A stretch of DNA of 64,000 nucleotides from Sphingomonas sp. Leaf339 (GTDB lineage: Bacteria > Pseudomonadota > Alphaproteobacteria > Sphingomonadales > Sphingomonadaceae). The stretch is taken from contig NZ_LMRS01000001.1 in the NCBI RefSeq assembly GCF_001426195.1, positions 312,501 through 376,500 on the forward strand, written 5' to 3'. The notes below the pieces were generated by a model, which made no database searches, was not told the origin of the DNA, and worked only from the letters and a program-made list of their open reading frames with translations. The translations under genes and the position numbers were made by a program. This document shows positions 30,932 through 40,349 of the stretch, piece by piece (position 1 is the stretch's first letter; each line of letters opens with the position of its first letter).

Positions 30932-31345
30932 ATGCGTACCGCCCCGTTCACTCTGGCAACCCTTGCCGCCGCCACACTCCTCAGCGGTTGCGCCGGTGGC
31001 AATTACGGTCCCGACCGCCGCTACGCCAGTTATCGCCAGTACGACTATAACCGCGCGGATCCCGCCTATGGCGGCTATTACGCCGACCGTTATTACGCCG
31101 ACGGCCCCCGTTATCGCGAACGTCGCCTGTCGCAGCGAGACCGCGTCTATCGCGGTCAAAACGGCAACTATTACTGCCGTCGCCCGGATGGCACGACCGG
31201 CCTGCTCGCCGGCGCAGCGGCCGGTGGCATCCTCGGCAACATCATCGCACCGGGCGGTTCCGAATTGCTGGGGACGCTTCTCGGCGCAGGTGGCGGCGCT
31301 CTTGCCGGCCGTGCCATCGACCGCAACAACGTCCGCTGCCGCTGA
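30932..31345 (+). CDS. Glycine-zipper 2TM lipoprotein
   Basis: A 137-residue envelope lipoprotein. The signal peptide ends in the lipobox LLSGC (Cys at about residue 20). A long Tyr/Arg-rich stretch follows (YYADRYYADGPRYRERR), and then a C-terminal glycine-zipper pair (LLAGAAAGGILGNIIAPGG, LLGTLLGAGGGALAGRAID), the 2TM glycine-zipper pattern of SlyB/Rick_17kDa-type proteins. It likely inserts in or spans a membrane and helps keep the envelope stable. AGGAGAGG precedes the ATG. Confidence 0.85.
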   Translation: MRTAPFTLATLAAATLLSGCAGGNYGPDRRYASYRQYDYNRADPAYGGYYADRYYADGPRYRERRLSQRDRVYRGQNGNYYCRRPDGTTGLLAGAAAGGILGNIIAPGGSELLGTLLGAGGGALAGRAIDRNNVRCR

Positions 31346-31353
31346 CGATCCAC

Positions 31354-31385
31354 TGTTCAGGAGCGGACAGCCGTCCGTTCCTGAA
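31354..31385. terminator. Hairpin after the lipoprotein gene
   Basis: GTTCAGGAGCGGAC and GTCCGTTCCTGAAC form a 14-bp stem with one mismatch and a very short loop, 8 nt after the stop. No T-run follows, so it may terminate weakly or be an operator for the next gene. Confidence 0.45.
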
Positions 31386-31506
31386 CGAACCCCGCAGACA
31401 TGAGACACACCGCGACACTTTCGCGAGGAAGCCGCGACAGGAGCGTTACAGACCGCTCCCATATCGGTGTCAGGCCGGCATCGGCCGACAACCGGGAGAC
31501 ATCATC

Positions 31507-31836
31507 ATGAAGTTTATCGCCATCACCGCCGCCGCCCTCGGGCTGGCCACCGCCCTCGTCCCCGCCGCCGCCAGCGCGCAAGGCAACTGGCGCCCGATCG
31601 CCCAGCGTCAGGCGACCCTCGACCAGCGGATCGACCAGGGCATCCGCAGCGGCCGGCTCAACCGCCCCGAGGCCCGCCGTATCCAGACCGAGTTCCGTCA
31701 GCTGAACCAGCTGGAAAACCGCTACCGCCGCTCGAATGGTCTCAGCATCACCGAACGCCGTGACCTCGACCGCCGCTACGATGCACTCAGCGCCCGCGTT
31801 CGGTACGAGAAGAACGACCGCCAGCAGCGCCGCTGA
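31507..31836 (+). CDS. Small periplasmic Arg-rich protein, function unknown
   Basis: A 109-residue protein with a signal peptide (MKFIAITAAALGLATALVPAAASA, cleavage before QGNW). The mature part is helical and basic (RQATLDQRIDQGIRSGRLN...RRIQTEFRQLNQLENRYR), similar to small periplasmic proteins often seen in sphingomonads. It may sense or buffer envelope stress, but nothing in the sequence shows an activity. Confidence 0.75.
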   Translation: MKFIAITAAALGLATALVPAAASAQGNWRPIAQRQATLDQRIDQGIRSGRLNRPEARRIQTEFRQLNQLENRYRRSNGLSITERRDLDRRYDALSARVRYEKNDRQQRR

Positions 31837-31884
31837 TCGTTGGCAAGACCGGCCGACAATTGCGGATAGCGTCCGGCATATACC

Positions 31885-32003
31885 TGTTCGTTCTGAGTAG
31901 GGGCTGAGTGAAGCCGAACACCCGTATCGAAGGACATGCCCGAATAGGGGGCTGTCCTTCGATATGCCGCTTCGCTTGGCTCAGCGGCACTCAGGGCGAA
32001 CGG
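31885..32003. repeat. Intergenic inverted repeat, family C copy 2
   Basis: The left arm, beginning TGTTCGTTCTGAG and ending ATCGAAGGACA, faces a right arm, beginning TGTCCTTCGATA and ending CAGGGCGAACGG. It fills most of the gap between the convergent gene at 31836 and the M16 peptidase end at 32049, and could serve as a two-way terminator. Confidence 0.75.
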
Positions 32004-32048
32004 ATCGGCTCCATGCTTCCCATTCCGAGGTTCGGGAGCATGATCTCG

Positions 32049-34880
32049 TCACGGCCGCCGCAACGACGCCGTGTTCAGATCGAGCGCTGCCGCCGGGATC
32101 ACCTCGACGTTCGGATACAGCGCCTTGAGCGGTGCGATGAACTGCTTGGCGTCGCCCACCACCACGACACTGGCGGCCTTCGGATCGAGCAGTGCCTGTG
32201 CCGCCTTCTGTACCGCCGCCGGATCGACGCCCTGCACCTTGGCGGTGTAGCGGCCGATCTCGGTCAGCGGCACGTCCTGCACCACATAATCGCCGATGAT
32301 GTCCGCCACGCCGTCGGTGGTCTCGATCGCCCGGCCAAAGCCGCCGACCAACACCGCCTTGCGCGTGTCGAGTTCGTCCGCCGGCACCGGTGTGGCGCCC
32401 ATCCGGGCCATTTCCGCCGCGATCAGCTGCACCGCTTCGGCCGCCGTCGGGTTCTTGGTCTGCGTGCGGGCCGAGACGCTGCCACCCAGTCGTCGCGCCG
32501 TCACGCTGCTGCCCGCGCCATACGCCAGACCGCGCTTGATGCGGATTTCCTGATTGAGCCGTGACGAGAAGCCACCACCCAGCACCGTATTGCCAACGTT
32601 GAGCGGATAATAGCGATCGTCTCCGCGCATGATGCCCGGCCGCGCCACCACGACGCCTGCCTGGCCGGCATCGGGCATGTCGACCACGATCACCCGCGGC
32701 GCCGGTGGGGCCGCCAGCATGACGGCCGGGGGCAGTGGTGTCGCCTTCCACGTGCCGAACTGCGATTCCGCCAGCGCACGGGCGGCGGCGGGCGTGACAT
32801 CGCCGACCATCACCAGCGCGGCGCGGTCGGGCGACCAGGTGCCGGCATAGGAACGCGTGATATCGTCGCGCGTGATCGCCTTCAGCGAGGTCGGCGTGCC
32901 GTCCAGTGGTGGCGCGTACGGCCCCTTGCCGAACACCGCCCGCGTCGCGACCAGCGCGGCAAGCTGCGCCGGGTCCTTCAACGTCACCTCGATCCCGTCG
33001 ATCGTCTGCGCCCGCGCGCGTTCGATCTCCTCGGGCGCGAAGGCGGGGCGGATTGCGACATCGGCCAGGATCGGCATCGCCTTGGCCAGCTGGTCCGACT
33101 TCACGGTCAGCGACACCGACGATCCATCACGATCGGCGCTGCTGCCGATCGATCCACCCAGCGCCTCCACCGCCCGTGCGATCTCCGTCGCGGAGCGGGT
33201 GGCCGTGCCCTTAGTCATCAAGCCGGCGGTCAGGTTCGCCACGCCCGACTGCATCGCGGGATCGGTCGCGCCGCCACCGATCGCGACCAGCGCGGCGGTG
33301 ACGATGGGCAGGCCGTGCCGCTCGACGGTAATCAGGCGCATGCCGTTGGCCAGCTTCGTCTCCACCGGCTGCGGCAACACCGCCGCGATCGGCGCGGTGG
33401 GGGCGGGCGGCATGATACGGGCAGGCCCGGTCGCCGCCGTCACCACCTGAATGTTCGCGGGCGGCGTCAGCGCGGCGACCTTCACCGTCGGCGCCACCGT
33501 GATCGGCATTAGCCGGACATTCGCCGGCGGCTGCCCCGGCAGATAGCGGATGATCGCCGCCTGATTATCGCCCAGATATTGCCGCGCGACCCGCTGCACA
33601 TCGGCGGCGGTAACGGTGGCGATCGCGGCCAGCTGGCGGTCGGCGTCGCGCGGATCGCCATCGATGATGACGGACGAGGCGATGACCCGAGCCTTGCCCT
33701 CCGCCGTCTCGCGTCCTTTGATCGCGCCCGTCAGGATCTGGTTCTTCGCTTCGGTCAGTTCTGCCGCTGACACCGGTGCGTCACGGAACCGGGCGATCTC
33801 GCGCTTCAACGCTGCCTCGCCCTGATCCACCGTCTTGCCGCCCGCCATGATGGCATAGGCGATCAGGTTGCCCGTACCCTTCTTGGTATCGAGGAACGCC
33901 TCGGCGCTCTGGGCAAGCTGGTCGCGATAGACGACATTTTCGTACAGGCGCGAACTTTCGCCTGTCGCCAGCACGGTCTGCAACACGGTGAGCGCGGGAA
34001 TGTCGGCGGCGTTGTCCGGCGGCACGTGCCATGTCATCACCACGGCGGGCAACGGCGTGTTGGGTTCGTACGTCGTGTAAGTAACGGCCTTGGTCCGCGC
34101 CGGTTCGGTTACGGTCACGCGCGGGATCGGGCCGGCGGGGCGCTTGATCGGTGCGAAATACCGGTCGATCCACGCGTTCAGCTGCGCGGGATCGAAATTG
34201 CCCGACACGACTAGGATCGCATTGTCCGGCCGGTAGTATGTCGCATGGAACGCGCGCACATCGTCGATCGACGCGGCCTGCAATTCATCGATGCTGCCGA
34301 TCGTCGACCGGGCATAGGGATGCGTGGTGTAGGACGCCGCCGACAGATAGGTGGAGAATAGCTTGCCGTATGGTCGCGCCATCGTCGACTGGCGCAGTTC
34401 CTCCTTCACCACGTCGCGCTCGGACGCGAACGTCACCGGCTCGACGATCAGGCTTGCCATCCGGTCCGCCTCCGCGAACAACAGCCGTTGCAGGTGGTTG
34501 GCGGGCACCAGCTCGTAATAATTGGTGTAATCGTCGTTGGTGGACGCGTTGTTGTATCCGCCGACATCCTCGGTCAGGCGATCCATCTGCTCCGGCACCA
34601 GATTGCGCGTCGCCTTGAACATCAGATGTTCGAACATGTGCGCGAAGCCCGACCGGCCGGCGGGATCGTCCTTCGACCCGACATCGTACCACACCTGCAC
34701 CGACACGTTGGGCGTGCCGGTATCGCGCAGGGCATAGACGCGCAGGCCGTTGGACAGCGTGCGTTCGGTGAACGCGATCGGCTTCACCGCCGATGGAGCC
34801 GGGGGAACAGGGGCAACCGTCTGCGCCACCACGCCGGTCGGCAGGGCAGCGGCGAGCAGCAGCGCGAGACGGAGCTTCAT
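32049..34880 (-). CDS. M16-family zinc metallopeptidase (two pitrilysin units fused)
   Basis: A secreted peptidase of 943 residues with a signal peptide (LRLALLLAAALPTGVVA). It contains two M16 halves. The first half has the inverted zinc motif HMFEHLMFK with the distal Glu expected in VVKEELRQS. The second half (from about residue 500) lacks the motif (VANLTAGLMTKGT at that place), as in eukaryotic-style alpha/beta pairs where one half is inactive. It probably degrades peptides in the periplasm. It directly follows a small membrane-protein gene with no gap. Confidence 0.9.
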   Translation of the reverse strand: MKLRLALLLAAALPTGVVAQTVAPVPPAPSAVKPIAFTERTLSNGLRVYALRDTGTPNVSVQVWYDVGSKDDPAGRSGFAHMFEHLMFKATRNLVPEQMDRLTEDVGGYNNASTNDDYTNYYELVPANHLQRLLFAEADRMASLIVEPVTFASERDVVKEELRQSTMARPYGKLFSTYLSAASYTTHPYARSTIGSIDELQAASIDDVRAFHATYYRPDNAILVVSGNFDPAQLNAWIDRYFAPIKRPAGPIPRVTVTEPARTKAVTYTTYEPNTPLPAVVMTWHVPPDNAADIPALTVLQTVLATGESSRLYENVVYRDQLAQSAEAFLDTKKGTGNLIAYAIMAGGKTVDQGEAALKREIARFRDAPVSAAELTEAKNQILTGAIKGRETAEGKARVIASSVIIDGDPRDADRQLAAIATVTAADVQRVARQYLGDNQAAIIRYLPGQPPANVRLMPITVAPTVKVAALTPPANIQVVTAATGPARIMPPAPTAPIAAVLPQPVETKLANGMRLITVERHGLPIVTAALVAIGGGATDPAMQSGVANLTAGLMTKGTATRSATEIARAVEALGGSIGSSADRDGSSVSLTVKSDQLAKAMPILADVAIRPAFAPEEIERARAQTIDGIEVTLKDPAQLAALVATRAVFGKGPYAPPLDGTPTSLKAITRDDITRSYAGTWSPDRAALVMVGDVTPAAARALAESQFGTWKATPLPPAVMLAAPPAPRVIVVDMPDAGQAGVVVARPGIMRGDDRYYPLNVGNTVLGGGFSSRLNQEIRIKRGLAYGAGSSVTARRLGGSVSARTQTKNPTAAEAVQLIAAEMARMGATPVPADELDTRKAVLVGGFGRAIETTDGVADIIGDYVVQDVPLTEIGRYTAKVQGVDPAAVQKAAQALLDPKAASVVVVGDAKQFIAPLKALYPNVEVIPAAALDLNTASLRRP

Positions 34881-35081
34881 TTACTTGTCCTTATTGCGGT
34901 TGGCGAACAGCACCGCGGCGGCGACCGCGGCCGATCCGATGCCGACGCCCAGGCCGATACGCGCCAGCGGCCAGTTCCTGGTCTTCTCCGCCACCATCGC
35001 GGCGGCGGCCTCCGCCTGTGCCTTGGCCTCGGCTGCGGCGGCGAGGATTTCGTTGGGCTGGTCGTCCGTGTGGTCGGTCAC
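34881..35081 (-). CDS. Small single-pass membrane protein
   Basis: A 66-residue protein with an acidic/Ala-rich helical N terminus, a C-terminal membrane helix ([21 protein letters not shown]) and a short basic tail. The GTG start overlaps the tgt stop by 3 nt, and its stop codon abuts the M16 start, so tgt, this gene and the peptidase form one coupled run. Function unknown. Confidence 0.7.
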   Translation of the reverse strand: MTDHTDDQPNEILAAAAEAKAQAEAAAAMVAEKTRNWPLARIGLGVGIGSAAVAAAVLFANRNKDK

Positions 35082-36220
35082 TTGCTCTCTCCTGATAGGT
35101 CGCCGGCATACAACGCACGAAAATCATCGGCGAAGGCGGTCAGCCGCCCGCTCTCGATCGCCGTGCGCAGATCGGCCATCATGGTTTCGTAAAACCAGAT
35201 ATTGTGTTCGGTCATCAACATCGCGCCCAGGATTTCGCCCGCGCGGACCAGATGGTGCAGATACGCCCGGCTCCACGTCGCACACACGGGGCAGGGGCAG
35301 GCGGGGTCGATCGGCCCCTGATCCTCGGCATGGCGGGCGTTGCGGATGTTGACCGGCCCGGCGCGCGTGAACGCCTGTCCGGTCCGCCCCGATCGGGTCG
35401 GCAGCACGCAATCGAACATGTCGATGCCGCGCTCCACCGCACCGACGATATCGGTCGGCTTGCCCACGCCCATCAGGTAACGCGGCTTGTCCGCCGGCAA
35501 CTGGCCGGGCGCGAAATCGAGGCAGCCGAACATCGCCTCCTGCCCCTCGCCGACCGCGAGGCCACCGACCGCATAGCCGTCGAACCCGATATCGATCAGC
35601 GCATCCGCCGATGCCTTGCGCAATCCCTCGTCCAGCGCCCCCTGCTGGATGCCGAACAGCGCCGCCCCCTCGGCATGCGCGCCGCCCGCGTCGAAGCCGG
35701 CGCGCGACCGTCTGGCCCAGCGCATCGACCGCTCCATCGCCGCCGCCTGCACCTCGCGCGTCGAGGTCGTCGGCACCAGTTCGTCGAACGCCATCACGAT
35801 GTCGGAACCGAGCAGCCGCTGGATTTCCATCGATCGCTCCGGGCTGAGCAGATGCCGCGTGCCGTCGAGATGCGACCGGAACGCCACGCCCTCTTCCGAC
35901 CGCCTGGTCAGGTCCGACAGGCTCATCACCTGATACCCGCCGGAGTCGGTCAGGATCGGCCGCTTCCACCCCATGAAGCCGTGCAGCCCGCCCAGCCGCG
36001 CGACCCGCTCCGCGCCGGGGCGCAGCATCAGGTGATACGTGTTGCCCAGGATGATGTCCGCGCCCGCCGCCTCGACATCGCCGGGCTTCATCGCCTTCAC
36101 CGTGGCGGCGGTGCCGACCGGCATGAAGGCGGGGGTGCGGATCGTACCGCGCCGCATGGCGATCGTGCCGCTGCGCGCGCGCCCATCGGTCGCGTGGATC
36201 TCAAAGGCGAAGCGGGTCAT
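35078..36220 (-). CDS. tgt: tRNA-guanine transglycosylase
   Basis: Exchanges guanine-34 for preQ1 in tRNAs with GUN anticodons, on the pathway to queuosine. The 380-residue protein has the early [19 protein letters not shown], the active-site segment [21 protein letters not shown], and the C-terminal zinc site CPCPVC with a later His (HHLVRAGE). The ATG at 36220 overlaps the stop of the EF-hand gene (ATGA); the longer open frame upstream is out-of-frame EF-hand DNA. The partner queA lies about 5 kb away, which is unusual since the two are often adjacent. Confidence 0.96.
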   Translation of the reverse strand: MTRFAFEIHATDGRARSGTIAMRRGTIRTPAFMPVGTAATVKAMKPGDVEAAGADIILGNTYHLMLRPGAERVARLGGLHGFMGWKRPILTDSGGYQVMSLSDLTRRSEEGVAFRSHLDGTRHLLSPERSMEIQRLLGSDIVMAFDELVPTTSTREVQAAAMERSMRWARRSRAGFDAGGAHAEGAALFGIQQGALDEGLRKASADALIDIGFDGYAVGGLAVGEGQEAMFGCLDFAPGQLPADKPRYLMGVGKPTDIVGAVERGIDMFDCVLPTRSGRTGQAFTRAGPVNIRNARHAEDQGPIDPACPCPVCATWSRAYLHHLVRAGEILGAMLMTEHNIWFYETMMADLRTAIESGRLTAFADDFRALYAGDLSGESK

Positions 36221-36783
36221 CGGCGGTCCGGCTTCGGCTTGTCGGCATCGGCCGGCTTGCCGTCCTTCTTCTTCGGGATGCCGGGGCGGGTGGGGCCGTT
36301 GGCATCGATCGGCCCGGTCTTGAACGTCAGCAGCTCGGCGCGGCTGATCCCGTCCTGCCCGTCGCGATTGAACCGCGAATAGAGTTTCGAGAATTGCGTC
36401 TGCAACTCGGCCAGCGTCACCTGATCGTCGCCGTCCTTGTCGACATCGAACGGGCTGGGCAGCGCGTTGCGATCGCCCAGATAGCGCTGCGCCCAGTCGG
36501 CAAAGGCGAAATAGCGCATCGAGCCGGTATGGCCGGTATCGATCGTCGCGAACGACCGCGCGACACATTCCTGCAACTCGCTGCGCGTGGTGATGCCGTC
36601 GCCGTCCATGTCACACGCGGCGACGAACATCGCGGCCGGTTCGACCACCATCGTCGCCGGCGTCTGGGCGGAGGGGCGGGCGGGGCCGGGGACGATGATC
36701 TCCGGCGCCTCCTGCGGCACGGTCTGCGCCAGCAGCATCAACGAGGCGGATAAGGAAGAAAAGCTGAACGCAAACAAGGCCAT
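36217..36783 (-). CDS. Secreted EF-hand protein
   Basis: A 188-residue protein with a signal peptide ([17 protein letters not shown]) and three EF-hand-like calcium loops: [13 protein letters not shown] (about residue 58), [15 protein letters not shown] (about 113) and [13 protein letters not shown] (about 138). The first and third follow the D-x-D-x-D-G pattern loosely; the second has a one-residue insertion. The tail is rich in Lys, Asp and Pro. It probably binds calcium outside the cytoplasm. The stop overlaps the tgt start, so the two are translationally coupled despite unrelated roles. Confidence 0.85.
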   Translation of the reverse strand: MALFAFSFSSLSASLMLLAQTVPQEAPEIIVPGPARPSAQTPATMVVEPAAMFVAACDMDGDGITTRSELQECVARSFATIDTGHTGSMRYFAFADWAQRYLGDRNALPSPFDVDKDGDDQVTLAELQTQFSKLYSRFNRDGQDGISRAELLTFKTGPIDANGPTRPGIPKKKDGKPADADKPKPDRR

Positions 36784-36935
36784 GGTCCGATCGATGCCGG
36801 CGGCTGCCGCACGGCGCCCGCCAACGTCCCTATACTGTATCGCCCTATCGGCGATGGCGCCTGCCCGCGCAAAGCATTTTGACGGCGTGGCCCCACGCTA
36901 TATCGGCGGAATGCCGCCATGGAGGGGCTTGCCGT

Positions 36936-37613
36936 ATGAACAAGCCCCTCGGCGTCAAACGACTGTTGCAACTGCTCGGCGTCGTCCTGCTCGGCTGGGC
37001 GGTGGGGCAATTGTTCCAGAGCGCCCGGCCCGTCGGTCGCGATGTCGGCGACAATCCGGTCGCCCGGTCGCTCCTGCGCGACCGACAGGTGCCGTCGTCC
37101 GGCGCAGCCGATCCCACACTGGCGCTGGTCGTCTTCACCGATTACCAATGCCCCGCCTGCCGGCTGGCCGCGCCCGCGATGGACGCCGCAGTCGCGAGCG
37201 ACGGGCAGGTCCGCATCCTCTATCGCGACTGGCCGATCTTCGGTGCCGCGTCGGAGCGCGCCGCCCGCATCGCCCTCGCCGCCGACCGGCAGGGCATCTA
37301 TCCGCCGCTCCACCGCCTGTTGATGGCCGAGCGCCGCCGCCTCGACGATCGCGTATTGGCAGAGGCGGTCGGCGCGGCCGGCGGCGACTGGCACCGGGTG
37401 CTGGCCGACCTGCGCCGATACGACGCCGCGATCACCGCGCAACTGGATCGCACCCGCGATGCCGCGCGCCGGCTGGGCCTCGCCGGCACGCCGTCCTACC
37501 TGATCGGGCCGTTGCTGGTCGAAGGGGCGATGGACGAAGCCGGCTTCCGCCGTGCCTTCGCCGCCGCCCGCGATGCTATCGCGTCGGCCCCTGGCTCGAC
37601 AGGAACACGATGA
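36936..37613 (+). CDS. DsbA-family thiol-disulfide oxidoreductase, membrane-anchored
   Basis: A 225-residue protein with an N-terminal membrane anchor (LLQLLGVVLLGWAVGQLF) and a thioredoxin-fold DsbA-like domain. The active site reads TDYQCPACRLA (CPAC, about residue 69), and the cis-proline loop is GTPSYLIG. It would act on disulfides in the periplasm, closest to the BdbD/DsbG-like single-domain group. GGAGGGG precedes the ATG. The 3' end overlaps the convergent cytochrome c-like gene by 38 nt. Confidence 0.85.
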   Translation: MNKPLGVKRLLQLLGVVLLGWAVGQLFQSARPVGRDVGDNPVARSLLRDRQVPSSGAADPTLALVVFTDYQCPACRLAAPAMDAAVASDGQVRILYRDWPIFGAASERAARIALAADRQGIYPPLHRLLMAERRRLDDRVLAEAVGAAGGDWHRVLADLRRYDAAITAQLDRTRDAARRLGLAGTPSYLIGPLLVEGAMDEAGFRRAFAAARDAIASAPGSTGTR

Positions 37614-38013
37614 CGTCCGCCCGCTCCAGCGGATCGGCGATCCCGGCAAACGCCATCCGGGTCCCCGGCGCGAACGCCGCCGGCGATCGCAGCCAGCGGT
37701 CCATGCGCGCCGGCGTCCACACCCCGCCGACCGATTGCAGCGCCGCCGTATAGGCGAAGCGCGCGCTCGCCCCGGTCACGGGCTTGCCCATCACGCCGTA
37801 CAGGTTCGGGCCGCCGGCATCGGGCGCATTCTGCCGCACGGTGCGGCACGCCGCACAGGCCGCAAAGCTGCGCCCGCCCGCCCCGGCATCCGCCACCCGC
37901 AGATAATCGGCCAGCACCGCATTCGGCCCCGTCGCACGCCGCCGCGCCTCGCGATCGTCACGCGCGCATCCCGCCAGCAACAGCATCACGCCAAGGGCGA
38001 TGTGCCGGGTCAT
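37576..38013 (-). CDS. Cytochrome c-like lipoprotein with altered heme motif
   Basis: A 145-residue protein with a lipobox (MLLLAGC, Cys at about residue 16). The fold features of small class I cytochromes c are kept: GRSFAACAAC, GPNLYGVMGKPV, YTAALQ, the WTPARMDRWL helix, and the methionine segment PGTRMAFAG. However, the heme-binding motif is CAACR where CxxCH is required; the codon is CGC instead of CAC. Loss of the axial His should prevent normal heme ligation. It may be a recent loss-of-function, a sequencing error, or an unusual heme site. Confidence 0.8.
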   Translation of the reverse strand: MTRHIALGVMLLLAGCARDDREARRRATGPNAVLADYLRVADAGAGGRSFAACAACRTVRQNAPDAGGPNLYGVMGKPVTGASARFAYTAALQSVGGVWTPARMDRWLRSPAAFAPGTRMAFAGIADPLERADVIVFLSSQGPTR

Positions 38014-38017
38014 CCCC

Positions 38018-38770
38018 TCAAACCGCCGCCGTCAACACCCGCTGGAACAGCGCCAGCATCCACCCCGTCGCCTGCACGAACAGCGCCGGATCATATCGCG
38101 GCCCCTCGTCGCGCAGAAAGGCATGCGCCGCATTCACCTCATGCCACTCATATCGCGCGCCGACCGCCTCCAGCCGCGCCCGGATCGCCTCGCGCCCCGC
38201 AAAGGGCACATGCGGGTCCTGCCGCCCCCATACGAACAGCGTCTCCGCCGTCAGTTCGTCCATCCGCGCCAGACTGTCGTCGCACCGCCCCTCGCCCAGC
38301 GAGCCGGCATGGATATCGGTCGCATAGAAGCACGCCGCCGCCGACACGCGGGGGTCGAGCGCGGCGCGATACGCCAGATGCCCGCCCAGACACACGCCCG
38401 CCGTCGCCAGCCGCCCGCTGCACGCCGGATGCGCCGCCAGCCAGTCGAGCACCGCCGTCGCATCCGCATCATACGCCGCTACCGGCTTGGCGAATTTCAG
38501 CTCGTTGCCCCGATCGGTCCCCGCCTGATCGTAGCGCAGCACCGTCCCCGGCGCCTCATATTCGTGATACACTTCCGGCACCGCCACACAGTACCCATGC
38601 CCCGCGATGAACGCTGCCAGCCGCCGGATGGGGTCGGTCACCTGATAGATTTCCGAATACAGCACCACCCCCGGATATCGCCCGTCGACCGCCGGCCGGA
38701 ACACATGCGTCCGCATCACCCCGCCATCGGCGGCAGGCAGATCGGCATATTCGCTGCTGTGGATAATCAT
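38018..38770 (-). CDS. Dienelactone hydrolase family protein
   Basis: A 250-residue alpha/beta hydrolase. The catalytic triad is visible: Cys in GVCLGGHLAYR (about residue 126), Asp in WGRQDPHVPF, and His in NAAHAFLRDEG, the Cys-Asp-His set of dienelactone hydrolases. The family hydrolyses lactones and esters in aromatic breakdown, but many members have other substrates, and no aromatic pathway genes are near. Four bases separate its stop from the start of the cytochrome-like gene, so the two probably form an operon. Confidence 0.85.
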   Translation of the reverse strand: MIIHSSEYADLPAADGGVMRTHVFRPAVDGRYPGVVLYSEIYQVTDPIRRLAAFIAGHGYCVAVPEVYHEYEAPGTVLRYDQAGTDRGNELKFAKPVAAYDADATAVLDWLAAHPACSGRLATAGVCLGGHLAYRAALDPRVSAAACFYATDIHAGSLGEGRCDDSLARMDELTAETLFVWGRQDPHVPFAGREAIRARLEAVGARYEWHEVNAAHAFLRDEGPRYDPALFVQATGWMLALFQRVLTAAV

Positions 38771-38907
38771 CGCCGCTCTCTGCGCCTTGCCGCCGGGTCA
38801 AGGCAACTGCTGGCATGGAACGATTGTCATGCAGATGCGCTCAACAAGAGCGTAAGTATATGGAATTGAACCGATATGATCCTGTTAGCGAATGAGCAGT
38901 GCCACGT

Positions 38908-39126
38908 ATGACCAATAAAGGACGCGTTACGGAAAATATTTCAAGACGATCTGATGGGTCCACTCGCAATATCCGATGGGGATCGCGTCTAACTTCGGTC
39001 TTGAAGCGCTTGATTAAGAAAAACCCCGCCCCGTCAGACGCTTGCCCAGTTTGTACCGCCGATCTGATTGTCGTTGATCATTGGAGCGACGTGCGCCAAT
39101 GCTCGTGCTGCGACTATTGCTGCTGA
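38908..39126 (+). CDS. Possible small zinc-ribbon protein
   Basis: A 72-residue open frame starting MTNKGRVTENISRR. The basic N-terminal half is followed by CPVC and CSCC pairs 19 residues apart, with the end DYCC: a plausible zinc ribbon. Codon use is clearly less GC-rich than in flanking core genes. The start is not well supported by a ribosome-binding site. It may be an acquired gene or a chance frame. Confidence 0.4.
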   Translation: MTNKGRVTENISRRSDGSTRNIRWGSRLTSVLKRLIKKNPAPSDACPVCTADLIVVDHWSDVRQCSCCDYCC

Positions 39127-39211
39127 TATCAACTAATCCGCTGGCTCATCCATCCAAAACGGTTAGGTTATCGACGGTCCGCGTGGGGAAGGCGGACGGG
39201 GGAAACGTGCC

Positions 39212-40327
39212 GTGGTCAGATCACCAATTAATGCGGTAGCGACAAAGCGTTATGTTGCGCTCGATGCGCTGCGTGGTCTGGCGGCCCTCATCGTGGTCTT
39301 CCATCACTCCCTATTGATCCTTCCGGGATACACCGATGCGATGGAATCGAATTGGCTGCTGAGACCCTTCATCGCCGGTCCATCGGCGGTGTACGTCTTT
39401 TTCGTCTTGAGCGGTTTTGTCTTATTCCTATTGTTCTACGGCAAGGATGGTCATCACCTTACCGCTTTCGCGGCGCGACGATTGCTACGGCTATATCCAC
39501 CGGTTTTTGCCGCCGTGCTCGTTGCGTTACTGATCGTCAGGGCGATCGATCCGCAGCCTATCCCGATGCTGACCGCCTGGTTTAATGATGCGTGGCAGCA
39601 CCCGCTGACGGTTGGCTATGTGCTGAAACACCTCACGCTTTGGGATCACGTGCTGCCGATGAATACTCCATTATGGAGTATCGTCGTTGAGTTGCGGCTG
39701 TCGCTGATCTTTCCGCTGATTGCGCTCGCGATCGTGAAGCGACCTAACCTGACGGTGGCTTTCTGCCTTGTGATATCGATCCTGTGCAGGCTTTACGCGC
39801 GCAAACTGGCGCCCGCTTCGTCGGGTAGTCTAGTGGTCGATGGACAATATCTGGTCCTGTTTGCGGCTGGCGCATGGCTTGCCTTCAATCAGCACCGCGT
39901 GGCGCCATTGGTCGCGTGTCGCGCCAACGTCTCGCTGACGATCGCGGCTCTCGTCGTCGGTGTCGGCATCACCAGTTGCTCGCCATTTGCATTCGGCGGC
40001 ATCGCGACAATGGGCGGGGCTATCCTGCTGGTTGCCTTGTTCGCGTTCAATCCGGCTGTCGAACGCTGGGTCGACAGGCCGCTGTTCCACGCTCTCGGCC
40101 GGATTTCATACAGCCTGTATCTGATCCACGTCGTCGTCATCATGGCATCGGTACATCTGCTGACTGGGCGGATGCCGCCCATCATGGCGATCTCGTTCGG
40201 TTTGATCGCCTGCATACCGGTCGCAGCGGCGATGGTTCATTTCGTCGAGCGGCCGTCGATCCGACTATCGCGCGAGGTCGGCGCAAGGCTTTCAGCAAGC
40301 GTCAAAACACGCGTTACGGCAATCTAG
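39212..40327 (+). CDS. Membrane acyltransferase (OafA/Acyl_transf_3 family)
   Basis: A 371-residue multi-pass protein of the acyltransferase-3 family, which adds acetyl or similar groups to surface sugars. The N-terminal signature YVALDALRGLAALIVVFHHS holds the catalytic-region Arg and His-His pair. FFVLSGFVLF and FAARRLLRLYPP follow, and about ten hydrophobic helices can be counted. The start is a GTG. Codon GC is lower than in the core genes. With the glycosyltransferase next door it probably modifies an exopolysaccharide or O-antigen; the two genes converge. Confidence 0.88.
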   Translation: MVRSPINAVATKRYVALDALRGLAALIVVFHHSLLILPGYTDAMESNWLLRPFIAGPSAVYVFFVLSGFVLFLLFYGKDGHHLTAFAARRLLRLYPPVFAAVLVALLIVRAIDPQPIPMLTAWFNDAWQHPLTVGYVLKHLTLWDHVLPMNTPLWSIVVELRLSLIFPLIALAIVKRPNLTVAFCLVISILCRLYARKLAPASSGSLVVDGQYLVLFAAGAWLAFNQHRVAPLVACRANVSLTIAALVVGVGITSCSPFAFGGIATMGGAILLVALFAFNPAVERWVDRPLFHALGRISYSLYLIHVVVIMASVHLLTGRMPPIMAISFGLIACIPVAAAMVHFVERPSIRLSREVGARLSASVKTRVTAI

Positions 40328-40349
40328 TAGGTAAGTCGCGCTGTTAGGA

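Noticed and set aside
36221..36568. Longer Tgt with over 100 extra N-terminal residues
   Set aside because: The extension is out-of-frame EF-hand gene DNA; Tgt proteins start at MTRFAFE-like sequences, and the ATG overlaps the EF-hand stop.
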